Part shown: positions 43,520 through 52,776 of the stretch, one piece after another
Layout of the letters: the number at the start of each line of letters is the position of its first letter
Numbering within the stretch: the stretch's first letter is position 1
Assembly (NCBI RefSeq): GCF_051262515.1
Contig: NZ_JBIMER010000002.1
Coordinates: forward strand, 1 to 64,000
Direction: 5' to 3'
Length of the DNA stretch: 64,000 nt
DNA from: Arthrobacter_N sp051262515
Lineage (GTDB): Bacteria > Actinomycetota > Actinomycetes > Actinomycetales > Micrococcaceae
Made by a program: the position numbers and the translations under genes
The notes under the pieces: model-generated
Database searches by the model: none
Told to the model about the DNA's origin: nothing
Seen by the model: the letters and a program-made list of their open reading frames with translations, nothing else

Positions 43520-45394
43520 GTGAGTTCAGTTCATGTCGGTGAATCCGCCGACGTAGGTGGCCATCCGGCCAGGCATCGCCGACGGGGTCGGATCAACTTC
43601 GCCTGGGACGCGCTTGTGTGGGTGGCCGTCTTTCCCGTAGCGGCGCTGATTAGGTTTGAACTCCGGTTCGAGAGTCTAGCCATCTCGTCGCTGGTCGCGC
43701 TAGGCATCGCGACGGCGATCTTGCATCTTTTGGTCGGCTGGGGAGTGGCTCTTTACGGGGGCCGTTTCGCGTACGGGACCTTTGAGGAAATACGGGTTCT
43801 CCTCTACGCGGTTGCGCTCGTTGGCGCCAGCATTTCCGCCGTGCTGTTCGCCTTTGGCGACGATTGGGCCATTCCACGCAGCACGGCCCTGATCGCCACA
43901 CCGATCGCCCTCATCGGCATGTGCGGCGTGCGGTACCTCCACCGGGTGGCGGTGGAGCGCAGGCGGCGCCCCGGCGCGGACGCACGGGCGACGCTCGTCT
44001 ATGGGGCCGGCTACCTCGGCGAGACGGTCATCCGCCGCATGCTCGTCGACGGAGACTCGGTCTTTCGGCCGGTCGGTCTGATCGATGACGATCCGCACAA
44101 GGCTAAGCTTCAAATCCGCGGCGTCCGCGTGCTGGGCGGATTCGATGACCTCGCCACCGCGGCAGAGCAGACGGAAGCCACTGATCTGGTGATCTGTATC
44201 GGGCATGCCGACGCCGCCCTGGTGCGCCGCATTTCCGACGCCGCCAAGGACGCTGGCCTGAACGTGATGGTGCTTCCCCTGCTCGGCGAGGTTCTGGCCG
44301 GCAAGACCAGGCTGTCCGACCTGCGGGATCTTTCTATCGAGGACCTCATTGGCCGGCACCCGGTGGATACCGAGGTCGAGTCCATCGCGGGCTACTTGGC
44401 AGGTAAAAAAGTTCTGGTAACTGGTGCAGGCGGTTCGATCGGGTCAGAACTCTGCCGACAGATCACCAAGTATGCGCCGCTGGAACTCATCATGGTGGAC
44501 CGCGATGAAACGGGGCTGCAGTCGGCACAGATCGGCACGATCGGTCACGGCCTCCTCCACACCAAGGACGTGGTTCTGGCTGACATCAGGGACACCGAGG
44601 CACTCGGGAAGATCTTCGAGGAGCGCCAGCCGGACGTCGTTTTCCATGCCGCCGCACTGAAGCACCTGCCCATGCTCGAGCAGTACCCGGACGAGGCTTG
44701 GAAAACCAACGTGCTGGGCACGTTGAACGTCCTCGAAGCCGCGAGGTCCGCCGGCGTGGGGACGTTCGTCAACATCTCCACGGACAAGGCCGCAAATCCG
44801 ACCAGCGTCTTGGGTCACTCGAAGCGCGTGGCGGAGAAGTTGACGGCTTGGATGGCACAGGAGACGGGGCTGCCCTACATCTCAGTCCGGTTCGGAAACG
44901 TCATCGGCAGCCGGGGTTCGATGCTTCCCACGTTCCGGACGCTCATCGAGGCCGGCGGACCATTGACCGTGACCCATCCGGACGTCACGCGCTTCTTCAT
45001 GACAATCCCCGAGGCGTGCCAACTCGTGGTTCAGGCCGGTGGCATCGGCGGTGCGGGCGAAGTCCTCATACTCGACATGGGAGGGCCGGTGCGCATCCTG
45101 GATGTGGCGCAGCGCATGATCGAGATGTCGGGGAAGGAAATCGACATCGTATTCACAGGCCTGCGTGAAGGCGAGAAACTTCACGAGGAATTGATCGGTG
45201 TTGGAGAAACCGATTCGCGCCTGTTCCACCCCAAAATCTCACACGCTGAGGTAGACCCCCTATCACCGGAGCGACTGGACAAATCAGGCTGGGAAATACG
45301 TATGTCTGACGCTAGATCAGACGGATCCATCGCAGCTCGAGCCAGCGTGTATAGCGATACCGCCGACAGCGTCGAAGAGGGCAGAGATGACTGA
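43520..45394 (+). CDS. pglF: Membrane nucleotide-sugar 4,6-dehydratase (PglF/CapD/WbpM type)
   Basis: The 624-residue protein has four N-terminal membrane helices (residues about 30-140), a regulatory Rossmann-like domain (LVYGAGYLGET) and a C-terminal SDR dehydratase domain. Its cofactor loop is TGAGGSIGSE at 301-310 and its active site is STDKAANPTSVLGHSKR, where the usual SDR Tyr is replaced, as in this subfamily. It makes UDP-4-keto-6-deoxy-N-acetylhexosamine from UDP-GlcNAc. GTG 43520 is used. It overlaps the aminotransferase by eight bases and opens a four-gene set like the bacillosamine pathway. The last 40 residues are Ser/Asp-rich and not conserved. Confidence 0.9.
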   Translation: MSSVHVGESADVGGHPARHRRRGRINFAWDALVWVAVFPVAALIRFELRFESLAISSLVALGIATAILHLLVGWGVALYGGRFAYGTFEEIRVLLYAVALVGASISAVLFAFGDDWAIPRSTALIATPIALIGMCGVRYLHRVAVERRRRPGADARATLVYGAGYLGETVIRRMLVDGDSVFRPVGLIDDDPHKAKLQIRGVRVLGGFDDLATAAEQTEATDLVICIGHADAALVRRISDAAKDAGLNVMVLPLLGEVLAGKTRLSDLRDLSIEDLIGRHPVDTEVESIAGYLAGKKVLVTGAGGSIGSELCRQITKYAPLELIMVDRDETGLQSAQIGTIGHGLLHTKDVVLADIRDTEALGKIFEERQPDVVFHAAALKHLPMLEQYPDEAWKTNVLGTLNVLEAARSAGVGTFVNISTDKAANPTSVLGHSKRVAEKLTAWMAQETGLPYISVRFGNVIGSRGSMLPTFRTLIEAGGPLTVTHPDVTRFFMTIPEACQLVVQAGGIGGAGEVLILDMGGPVRILDVAQRMIEMSGKEIDIVFTGLREGEKLHEELIGVGETDSRLFHPKISHAEVDPLSPERLDKSGWEIRMSDARSDGSIAARASVYSDTADSVEEGRDD

Positions 45395-46517
45395 TCGAAT
45401 TTTTATGTCGTCCCCGGACGTTGGTGAACTCGAAGAGAACTACATTTTGGAAGCGGTGCGCTCCGGCTGGATTGCGCCGCTGGGACCAGATGTAGACGGG
45501 TTCGAGGCGGAGCTCAAAGAGCGCATCGGCGTCGAGCACGCGGTGGCCCTGAGCTCAGGGACTGCGGCCTTGCATTTGGGCCTTCTCGGTCTAGGGGTGG
45601 GAGTTGGACACGTGGTCGTCACTTCCACGATGACTTTCGCAGCGACCGCCAATGCGATTACTTATACGGGAGCCCAGCCGTACTTTGTTGATGCGGACGA
45701 GTCCGGCAACATGGATCCACTTCTATTGCGGAAGACTCTCGCAACACTTAGGGACGCAGACGAGAAAATTGGGGCCGTAGTTCCGGTCGATCTTCTTGGA
45801 AAAACCGCAAATTATACCGAAATTGAAGCAATTGCCGAAGAATTTGGCGTCCCGCTGCTGTGCGACGCTGCGGAGTCCTTGGGTGCTGCGCATGCGGGTC
45901 GTCCCGCTGGGTCTTTCGGCCAGGCATCAATTGTGTCGTTCAACGGAAACAAGATCATGACTACGTCGGGCGGCGGGATGCTGCTAACGAACGACGCCGA
46001 CCTTGCATCGCAAGCGCGCTATCTGGCGACACAAGCTCGGCAACCGGTTGCCCACTACGAACACATCGATATTGGGTACAACTACCGACTGAGTAATCTC
46101 TTGGCGGCGTTAGGACGTGCACAGTTATCACGACTCGATGAGATGATCGGCCGTCGGCGAAAGCTGCGCGATCATTACCGTGCATTTTTCGCGCCGGTTA
46201 GTGGCGTAGAAATTTTCGGAGGTCTAGACGACGTCGAAGACAACTTTTGGTTGACTTCAATTTTGATTGATGAGCAGGTGGCAGGCTGGAGTATCGCGGA
46301 ATTTGGTGCGGCAATGGCTGCTTCCAACATAGAAACGCGGCCACTATGGAAGCCCATGCACTTGCAGCCGGTATTCGCCGCCGCGCCGCGGACGGTGAAT
46401 GGCACATCTGAACGACTATTTGCAAGGGGGCTCACACTCCCGAGCGGCTCTGTGTTGTCCGAAGAGCAAGTTGTTCGGATTACCGCCTCGATGTCGACTT
46501 TCTTAGAGTCGCGATGA
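45387..46517 (+). CDS. pglE: DegT/DnrJ/EryC1 sugar aminotransferase (PglE type)
   Basis: The 376-residue PLP enzyme has SSGTAALHLGLLGLG, CDAAESLGA and the PLP lysine in SFNGNKIMTTSGGG. The family transfers an amino group from glutamate to a keto sugar. Between a PglF-type dehydratase and a PglC-type transferase it probably makes UDP-4-amino-4,6-dideoxy-GlcNAc. It overlaps the neighbour genes by eight and four bases. Base composition is clearly lower in GC than the core genome parts of the window, with more A/T-ending codons. Confidence 0.9.
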   Translation: MTDRIFMSSPDVGELEENYILEAVRSGWIAPLGPDVDGFEAELKERIGVEHAVALSSGTAALHLGLLGLGVGVGHVVVTSTMTFAATANAITYTGAQPYFVDADESGNMDPLLLRKTLATLRDADEKIGAVVPVDLLGKTANYTEIEAIAEEFGVPLLCDAAESLGAAHAGRPAGSFGQASIVSFNGNKIMTTSGGGMLLTNDADLASQARYLATQARQPVAHYEHIDIGYNYRLSNLLAALGRAQLSRLDEMIGRRRKLRDHYRAFFAPVSGVEIFGGLDDVEDNFWLTSILIDEQVAGWSIAEFGAAMAASNIETRPLWKPMHLQPVFAAAPRTVNGTSERLFARGLTLPSGSVLSEEQVVRITASMSTFLESR

Positions 46518-47161
46518 CGCGTCGAGAGGGGAAGAACGCCTACATCGTCTTGAAGCGGATTTTGGATGTTATATGCGCAGGAATGACACTCCTGGTTGCC
46601 TCTCCGGTCCTTGGAGCCATAGCCGTCGCCGTGGCCGTGAAGCACGGGAAACCCGTGATTTTCTCTCAGGATCGTCCTGGGAAAGACGGGGAGATCTTCA
46701 GGCTGTATAAATTTCGGTCAATGAGACCGGTTGATGCTGGCCGGAATTGGGTGACCGACGCGGAGCGACTTACGGAATTTGGCATATGGCTCAGGGCGAC
46801 TAGTTTGGACGAACTTCCGTCATTTTATAATGTATTGCGCGGAGATATGAGTCTGGTAGGCCCACGACCGCTACTTGTCCAATATTTGGGCCGATATTCC
46901 ACGCATCAGGCACGACGGCATCAGGTGCGACCTGGCATCACTGGTCTAGCCCAAATAAGCGGCCGTAACAATCTCGAATGGAACGCGAAGTTCGACTTGG
47001 ATGTCCAATATGTAGATGGCATTTCGTTTGGAACAGATTTAAGTATTCTTTGGAGAACGCTTGCGGCCGTAGTCCGACGAGATGGGATTTCTGCCAGCAC
47101 ACACGTGACCATGCCAGAATTCCGCGGAAAGCAAACGCCGGAAGAGAGCATCGATGAGTGA
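46514..47161 (+). CDS. pglC: Polyprenyl-phosphate sugar-1-phosphate transferase (PglC type)
   Basis: The 215-residue monotopic transferase has a reentrant N-terminal helix (VLKRILDVICAGMTLLVA), FSQDRPGKDGEIFRLYKFRSM with the catalytic Asp-Glu region nearby, TSLDELPSFYNVLRGDMSLVGPRP (in part LDELPSFYNVLRGDMSLVG) and RPGITGLAQISGRN. It moves the first sugar phosphate onto undecaprenyl phosphate. The short form without the N-terminal multi-helix domain resembles PglC rather than WbaP. The C-terminal 30 residues are an extension. Overlaps with pglE and pglD indicate a single translational unit. Confidence 0.92.
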   Translation: MTRREGKNAYIVLKRILDVICAGMTLLVASPVLGAIAVAVAVKHGKPVIFSQDRPGKDGEIFRLYKFRSMRPVDAGRNWVTDAERLTEFGIWLRATSLDELPSFYNVLRGDMSLVGPRPLLVQYLGRYSTHQARRHQVRPGITGLAQISGRNNLEWNAKFDLDVQYVDGISFGTDLSILWRTLAAVVRRDGISASTHVTMPEFRGKQTPEESIDE

Positions 47162-47798
47162 ACCTCTCGTGATCGTCGGTGTTGGAGGCTTCGGACGCGA
47201 AGCTCTGGACGTTGTGCGTTCAATTAATCGAAACGGAGCGAGTCCAGCTTTCAACTTTCTCGGCTTCGTTGACGACAGGCCGTCTGATGCGAATCTGAAC
47301 CGAGTTCGGCAGATGGGCGAAACATACTTGGGAACCCAATCTGACTGGTTCGCCGGTGGACGCGCAGCCAAGTACGTCATAGGTATAGGGCACCCGGCGA
47401 CTCGATGCACGGTAGACAAGGCCTTCAATAAACGATCTCTGGAACCTGCTACGTTGATTCATCCTTCTGCAGTAGTGGGGTCGAACAGTGAGATCGGGCT
47501 GGGATCGGTTATTTGCGCTGGTGTCCAAATATCGACTAATGCGATCTTAGGTCGGCACGTTCATGTAAACCCAAATGCCACGATTGGGCACGATGTCGTG
47601 ATTGACGATTTCGTGTCTATCAACCCTGCATCGACAATTTCAGGAAACGTTTGTATCCGGCAGCTTTCACTGATCGGTGCCAACGCCGTAATACTCCAGG
47701 GCTTGGAAGTTGGGCCATCGTCCACCGTCGGGGCAGGCGCATGCGTTACCAAGATAGTGGACTCGGACACAGTGGTTAAAGGAATACCGGCACGATAG
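47154..47798 (+). CDS. pglD: Sugar N-acetyltransferase (PglD type)
   Basis: The 214-residue protein has a small Rossmann-like N-terminal part (VIVGVGGFGREALDVV, FLGFVDD) and a left-handed beta helix of hexapeptide repeats (LIHPSAVVGSNSEIGLGSV, NPNATIGHDVVIDDFVSINP). NPNATIGHD contains the histidine used as base in PglD. It would N-acetylate the 4-amino sugar to finish UDP-diacetylbacillosamine or a close analogue. It overlaps pglC by eight bases. Confidence 0.9.
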   Translation: MSEPLVIVGVGGFGREALDVVRSINRNGASPAFNFLGFVDDRPSDANLNRVRQMGETYLGTQSDWFAGGRAAKYVIGIGHPATRCTVDKAFNKRSLEPATLIHPSAVVGSNSEIGLGSVICAGVQISTNAILGRHVHVNPNATIGHDVVIDDFVSINPASTISGNVCIRQLSLIGANAVILQGLEVGPSSTVGAGACVTKIVDSDTVVKGIPAR

Positions 47799-47857
47799 GT
47801 GCAATCTCGGCATTCAAAAGTGTCATCACGAAAAACCACGAAAGGGAACTAGCCCGC

Positions 47858-48796
47858 ATGAAAATTCTAATTACCGGCGGAGCCGGCTTCATTGGTTCCA
47901 ACTTCATACGATTCACCTTGGAACGTGATCCGAACCATGAGATTCGTGTTCTGGACGACCTCAGCACGGGACGAGGAGCCAACATCGCGAACTTCCCGGT
48001 CAAGTTCATCAAGGGGAGTTTGGCTGACTCCGAATTGGTTATGGCGGCAGCAGATGGCGTTGACGCCATAGTTCACTTGGGAGCGCTGGGAAGCGTTCCG
48101 CGGTCAGTCGCTGATCCGGTGTCAAGCCACGTGGCAAACTTGACTGGCACACTAAACGTCCTTGAAGCCGCTCGTCGGGCAGGGGCCTACGTTGTGTTCG
48201 CTTCCTCCAGCTCCGTTTACGGCGCGAACAGGAGCTTGCCTAAATCTGAGTTCGACTGGACCCGCCCTATGAGTCCATATGCTGTTACCAAGTTGGGGGC
48301 CGAAGGCTACGTCATCGCGTATCAATTCGCGTACGGGCTTAAGTCCCTAGCATTTCGGTTTTTCAATGTGTACGGCCCTAATCAGCCAGCAGATCATGAC
48401 TATGCTGCCGTGATTCCGCGTTTCATGGCTGCGGCTTTAGCTGGTGAACCGTTGTTAGTTCATGGTGACGGTAGGCAATCTCGAGACTTTACTTATGTCG
48501 ATTCTGTATGCGGAGCCCTTTATTCGGCGATTACTCGACAAGTCTCTTCAACCGATCCTGTAAATCTGGCCTTCGGCACTAACACGACGCTCCTAGAGCT
48601 TAAGGCCGCCATCCAGAGCGAGTTGGGACATGAAGTCATGATTGAACATACCAATGAGCGACTGGGTGACGTACGGGCATCTCAGTCGGACGGCCTCCGG
48701 ATGCGAGAGCTATTTCCGGAAATTCAGCCTGTACCGCTATCCGTTGGCTTAGGACAAACGCTCACTTGGTTCCGGAGTATCAGTGCTTCGGCGTAG
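47858..48796 (+). CDS. NAD-dependent sugar epimerase/dehydratase (extended SDR)
   Basis: The 312-residue protein has TGGAGFIGSNF at the N-terminus, Ser in FASSSSVYG and the catalytic SPYAVTK (Tyr and Lys), with RFFNVYGPNQ and SRDFTYVDSV as in UDP-Glc/GlcNAc 4-epimerases. It most likely supplies a UDP-hexose or UDP-hexosamine epimer for the glycopolymer. The ATG at 47858 has GAAAGGGAA upstream. Its end overlaps the glycosyltransferase start by 14 bases. Confidence 0.87.
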   Translation: MKILITGGAGFIGSNFIRFTLERDPNHEIRVLDDLSTGRGANIANFPVKFIKGSLADSELVMAAADGVDAIVHLGALGSVPRSVADPVSSHVANLTGTLNVLEAARRAGAYVVFASSSSVYGANRSLPKSEFDWTRPMSPYAVTKLGAEGYVIAYQFAYGLKSLAFRFFNVYGPNQPADHDYAAVIPRFMAAALAGEPLLVHGDGRQSRDFTYVDSVCGALYSAITRQVSSTDPVNLAFGTNTTLLELKAAIQSELGHEVMIEHTNERLGDVRASQSDGLRMRELFPEIQPVPLSVGLGQTLTWFRSISASA

Positions 48797-49937
48797 TTCC
48801 CAAACTCCAACCTTGCTTCTGGGCGTTACAACGCCGACGTCTTTTCTCCTGTTGGACGGTCTTCCCCAGTATCTTGCCGCTCAGGGATGGCAGGTGCATC
48901 TGGTTTCTTCTCATGGACAGGCGCCAGTTGAGATGACCGGCGTGCCTGGGGTAGAAAGACACGAGATTCCGATGAGAAGAGAGCCGGCCCCAGCATGGGA
49001 TGTCCTAGCCTTGCTCCGCTGGGTGGTACTTGTGGCGCAGATTCGACCGAGTGTCTTGAGTTCTGGTACGCCAAAGGCCGGATTGTTGGGCCTTCTAGCT
49101 GGGTGGTTCTTGCGCGTGCCGCGTCGCATTTACCATCTTCGGGGGTTGCGTCTTGAAACCGAGACGGGTCTCCGTTTGCAGCTATTCAAGCAACTCGAAA
49201 AGCTTACTTGTTTCTGCGCTACTGATGTTCTAGCAGTCAGTCCAAGCCTCAGGGACAGAGTTATTAGTCTCGGGTTAGCACCCAGCGTTAAGGTCTCCGT
49301 TCTTGGGGACGGTAGTTCCAATGGCGTGGATACTTTACGATTCAGGCCAAATTCAATGTCAGACGGGCAGAAGATTGCGCTGGCTGCTGGCCTCGGACTT
49401 GCGCCAAACACCCCCACGATCGGGTATGTCGGGCGACTCAACGCTGATAAGGGCTTGAATGTTTTGGCCGAGTCAAGCGCGATTTTGCATCGAAGGGGAT
49501 TTGACCATCAGCTTTTGATCGTTGGGGAGGTCGATGGTGGATTCAGCGATCCATGGGCTGCAACGGACCAGTTGAAAAAAGTTTCTCCAGTTGTAACCGG
49601 ATTTGTGGGCGACACCGCTCCGTATTACCAACTAATGGATGTCTTCTGTCTTCCGACTTTCCGCGAGGGTTTTCCGAATGTCGTTTTGGAAGCGGGAGCT
49701 TCGGGATGTCCAACTGTTACGACTACGGCGACGGGTGCCAAGGACTCCGTCGTTGACGGCGTGACAGGCCGATTGGTGGCTGCGGGCGACGCAGCAGGCC
49801 TTGCAGATGCGCTCATGGAAACTCTTCGCGGCACGGGTTCTCTAATGGGATTGCGGGCTCGAGAGCATGTGGTGGCCCGATATGACCGACAGAGAATTTG
49901 GAACCTTACTTCGGCGTTCTACAAACGGAATAATTGA
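48783..49937 (+). CDS. GT4-family glycosyltransferase
   Basis: The 384-residue protein has a GT-B fold. IGYVGRLNADKGLNVL, LIVGEVDGG and the donor-binding FREGFPNVVLEAGASGCPTV with its Glu pair mark the GT4 family. It begins with GTG 48783 inside the epimerase gene. It is probably the transferase that adds the second sugar to the lipid-linked first sugar, as PglA does. Only this one recognisable non-initiating glycosyltransferase is present in the cluster. Confidence 0.9.
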   Translation: MLRRSSQTPTLLLGVTTPTSFLLLDGLPQYLAAQGWQVHLVSSHGQAPVEMTGVPGVERHEIPMRREPAPAWDVLALLRWVVLVAQIRPSVLSSGTPKAGLLGLLAGWFLRVPRRIYHLRGLRLETETGLRLQLFKQLEKLTCFCATDVLAVSPSLRDRVISLGLAPSVKVSVLGDGSSNGVDTLRFRPNSMSDGQKIALAAGLGLAPNTPTIGYVGRLNADKGLNVLAESSAILHRRGFDHQLLIVGEVDGGFSDPWAATDQLKKVSPVVTGFVGDTAPYYQLMDVFCLPTFREGFPNVVLEAGASGCPTVTTTATGAKDSVVDGVTGRLVAAGDAAGLADALMETLRGTGSLMGLRAREHVVARYDRQRIWNLTSAFYKRNN

Positions 49938-50081
49938 GCGCTGCTCGCGTCATCGCCAGTGGTCCTCGGCCGAGGCGACCGCTGTCGAGTACCGAAGAGC
50001 ATTCGGTCCGCTATCTCAAGGTCCCAGAAATAACAAAAATCGTGCAGTAATTTCTAGAAGAAAACTGGAGGCACTTAAGCC

Positions 50082-51344
50082 ATGTCCATGCCCCGTAAAA
50101 CCGTCATTGTTGGACAAGGGTACGTTGGCCTTCCGGTGGCAATGCGCGCTGTCGAAGTCGGGCATAACGTAGTGGGAATCGATCTGGATGAGCGGCGAGT
50201 CGAGAGCCTGCGCTCCGGCATTTCTTTTGTCGATGATATTTCCAATGACAAATTGAAAAGTGCCATTTCCTCGGGTCGCTATGAAGTGACATCCGACTAT
50301 GATGCCGCAGCATCATTCGGGTTTGCTGTCATTACGGTTCCAACGCCGTTGAGAGAAAGTATTCCCGACCTTTCGTTCATAGAGAGCGCTGCCCGTACGC
50401 TCGGTGAGCGACTGACTCAGGGAGCCACTGTCGTGCTCGAATCGACAACGTATCCGGGAACGACTCAAGAACTACTCGTTCCAATTTTAGAGAACGCTTC
50501 CGGCTTAGTTGCTGGGCGCGACTTCCATGTCGGATACAGCCCGGAAAGGATTGATCCAGGAAACAAGACTTGGGGTTTTGTGGAGACTCCGAAAGTGGTT
50601 TCAGGCATTGATCAGAACTCGCTTCGCGTGATTTCAACTTTCTACGCAGAGCTCGTAAACGAAGTCGTTCCGGTGAGCTCTCCGAAGGAAGCGGAATTGA
50701 CGAAGCTGCTCGAAAACACATTCCGGCATGTCAATATCGCCTTGGTTAACGAATTGGCCCTATTCGCCAATCAACTAGGCGTTAACGTCTGGGAAGCAAT
50801 TGATGCGGCTGCTACCAAGCCGTTCGGATTTATGAAATTCACACCCGGCCCTGGAGTGGGCGGACATTGTCTTCCTGTCGATCCGTCGTATCTTTCGTGG
50901 CAGGTACGTCGAAAACTGGGCCAGAATTTTCGTTTTGTCGAGTTGGCGAATGATATTAATGATCACATGCCGGACTATGTCGTCCAGCGACTTTCGAACC
51001 TGCTGAACAAGCGAAGGAAACCCCTGAATGGTTCAAACGTGTTGCTCATCGGGCTTGCATACAAAAAGAATACTGGCGACATACGGGAGTCGCCATCACT
51101 CCGTCTCATCGACCTGCTCAGGGATGCCGGCGCCAGATTGAGCGCTGTTGACAATCATGTTGAAGGCCACCGGTGGCCTTCGGGCGTGACTCGGATCAGT
51201 AGTGATGTAAACAGCGAGGCTTTTGACGTGGCCATTTTGCTGACGGACCACGATGACTTCGATCTAGAAAAGTTCTCTGGATCTACCGTGCCATTGCTGG
51301 ATACACGCAATCGTCTACAGGGCGAGAATATCGAGCGGTTGTAA
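50082..51344 (+). CDS. UDP-N-acetylhexosamine 6-dehydrogenase (WecC/WbpA type)
   Basis: The 420-residue enzyme has the NAD loop GQGYVGLPVA at 11-20, TVPTP, STTYPGTT, GYSPERIDPGN and catalytic Cys263 in PGPGVGGHCLPVDP. LIGLAYKKNTGDIRESPS is typical of the group. It oxidises a UDP-sugar twice to the uronic acid. The SPERIDPGN form favours N-acetylhexosamine donors over UDP-glucose. A uronic acid would make the polymer anionic, like a teichuronic acid. It lies 144 bases after the glycosyltransferase gene; that gap shows no other gene. Confidence 0.88.
   Translation: MSMPRKTVIVGQGYVGLPVAMRAVEVGHNVVGIDLDERRVESLRSGISFVDDISNDKLKSAISSGRYEVTSDYDAAASFGFAVITVPTPLRESIPDLSFIESAARTLGERLTQGATVVLESTTYPGTTQELLVPILENASGLVAGRDFHVGYSPERIDPGNKTWGFVETPKVVSGIDQNSLRVISTFYAELVNEVVPVSSPKEAELTKLLENTFRHVNIALVNELALFANQLGVNVWEAIDAAATKPFGFMKFTPGPGVGGHCLPVDPSYLSWQVRRKLGQNFRFVELANDINDHMPDYVVQRLSNLLNKRRKPLNGSNVLLIGLAYKKNTGDIRESPSLRLIDLLRDAGARLSAVDNHVEGHRWPSGVTRISSDVNSEAFDVAILLTDHDDFDLEKFSGSTVPLLDTRNRLQGENIERL
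51162..51181. repeat. Perfect 20-bp palindrome inside the UDP-sugar dehydrogenase gene
   Basis: GAAGGCCACCGGTGGCCTTC is a perfect palindrome within the C-terminal coding part. It is not followed by a T-tract and the frame is intact across it. It may be chance, an mRNA hairpin or a DNA-binding site. Confidence 0.5.
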
Positions 51345-51515
51345 TCTAATCTTCGTCGTTTTAGAGATACGTGTGAGCGGCAAGGACAATACCGACTCCA
51401 CCTAAGAAGGGACACCACACACTTTGGTAGGAGAGGCGAGATCCGTCCGGTCGGTGGTATTCGCATTGTATTGGGATGCGGGGGAGCACTGTTCTATTCG
51501 CCGGGTAGCGTCAAA

Positions 51516-52694
51516 ATGAGACGAATTACGGACAATATGGGACCACGGATTTCGACCGTTGCGGGCCTCCTGAGCAACATGTTGTTGCACAGCGGGATTC
51601 CACTCATAGCTATGCTCTTGCTCGCGCCTGGTGCCTTCGGTGCATTCTCCGTTTTGCTGTTGATGTTCGGCATTGGAAGTGCATTGACACTCTCCGTAGT
51701 GTCTGAGCCTTGGGCGCGCGGCGACGCCAGTGAGCGTGAGAAGCGCGAAGTGTCGAGGGCATATTACTCGCTACTTTGGCTTACGGCACTGACAGCAGCA
51801 GTCGTGGGCGCCCTATCGACTGTCATCACACCTGGGATGAGCGACCTTGGTGGATGGGCAGCACTTGGCTGTGGAGCCGCTACCTATCGGGTAGGTGCCA
51901 GGTACAAACTCGTGATGGAGCGTCACACTGCCAGAGCCCTCGTAGGGGATGTCACGGGAGTCGGCGCAGCAGCGATGGGACTCGTTCTCATGCTCTCCGA
52001 CGGTGGTCAAGTTGCACTGAGCGACGTTGTCGTTGTTTGGGCTCTCGCGATGCTTGCGTCAACACTTTTGGATGCACGAATCCCGCGACTAACGACTGGA
52101 TCCATAAGGCTATGGAGAGTCTCTTTTGGGAAGGATGTGCGAATACTGGTGATCGACTCCGCAATTACGGACCTCGGCGGGGTCGGAGCGCAACTGCTGC
52201 TCGCGCCCATACTTGGCATATCGGGATTCGGCATTTATCGAGCTATGTCTAACGCAGCGGCCCCGATTCGTCTGCTGATCGCGCCGCTGCGCCCACTTTT
52301 CGCGCGACGGGCAGCGGTAGATAGTTTAGTGGGCGTTTATGTTGGACTTGTTGTTGCGGTTTGCGTGGCGGTCGCCAGCCTGGTTTGGCTACTTCTAGGT
52401 ATCGTCGCAAGTGAAGATTTGCGCGTTGGAACGCTCTCTGAGTTAGCGCAGTTCGCGCCGATCGTCGGCCTATTTGTGGGCGGTACATTGCTATTGCATG
52501 TTTATTCGGCGATCGGCCGAATCTCCCTTGAGGGGCATAGGATCCTCCGTGCTCGCGTGCTACAGACCGTCTCTATGGGCTTGTTACCTGTCCTCGCAGC
52601 GTTGAGCTTCGGTCTGTTTGCCGCGCTTTTGGCGGGTGCGGTTGCTATATGTGTTGCTGCCGTCATCTGGACGTTTGCTGTTCGAATGCGATGA
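51516..52694 (+). CDS. Polysaccharide flippase-like membrane protein (Wzx candidate)
   Basis: From ATG 51516 the product has 392 residues and about 12 hydrophobic helices with short polar loops, the profile of MOP-superfamily flippases. The paired segments LLSNMLLHSGIPLIAMLLLA and LLAPILGISGFGIYRAMSNA suit this family. By context it would flip the lipid-linked repeat unit across the membrane. The start is uncertain: no ribosome site precedes ATG 51516, ATG 51537 or TTG 51471. The 171 bases before it hold no other gene. Confidence 0.65.
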   Translation: MRRITDNMGPRISTVAGLLSNMLLHSGIPLIAMLLLAPGAFGAFSVLLLMFGIGSALTLSVVSEPWARGDASEREKREVSRAYYSLLWLTALTAAVVGALSTVITPGMSDLGGWAALGCGAATYRVGARYKLVMERHTARALVGDVTGVGAAAMGLVLMLSDGGQVALSDVVVVWALAMLASTLLDARIPRLTTGSIRLWRVSFGKDVRILVIDSAITDLGGVGAQLLLAPILGISGFGIYRAMSNAAAPIRLLIAPLRPLFARRAAVDSLVGVYVGLVVAVCVAVASLVWLLLGIVASEDLRVGTLSELAQFAPIVGLFVGGTLLLHVYSAIGRISLEGHRILRARVLQTVSMGLLPVLAALSFGLFAALLAGAVAICVAAVIWTFAVRMR

Positions 52695-52776
52695 AGACAA
52701 CTACATGTGGGTGTGACGAAATTGATTGGAAGCGAGTTTTGAAATGATCCACTCAGAGAGACGTATGTGATGCATA

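Noticed and set aside
43520..47798. N-linked protein glycosylation locus
   Set aside because: The Pgl-like enzymes are present, but no PglB-type oligosaccharyltransferase is found. Flippase, polymerase candidate, uronate-forming enzyme and LCP ligase favour a wall polymer.
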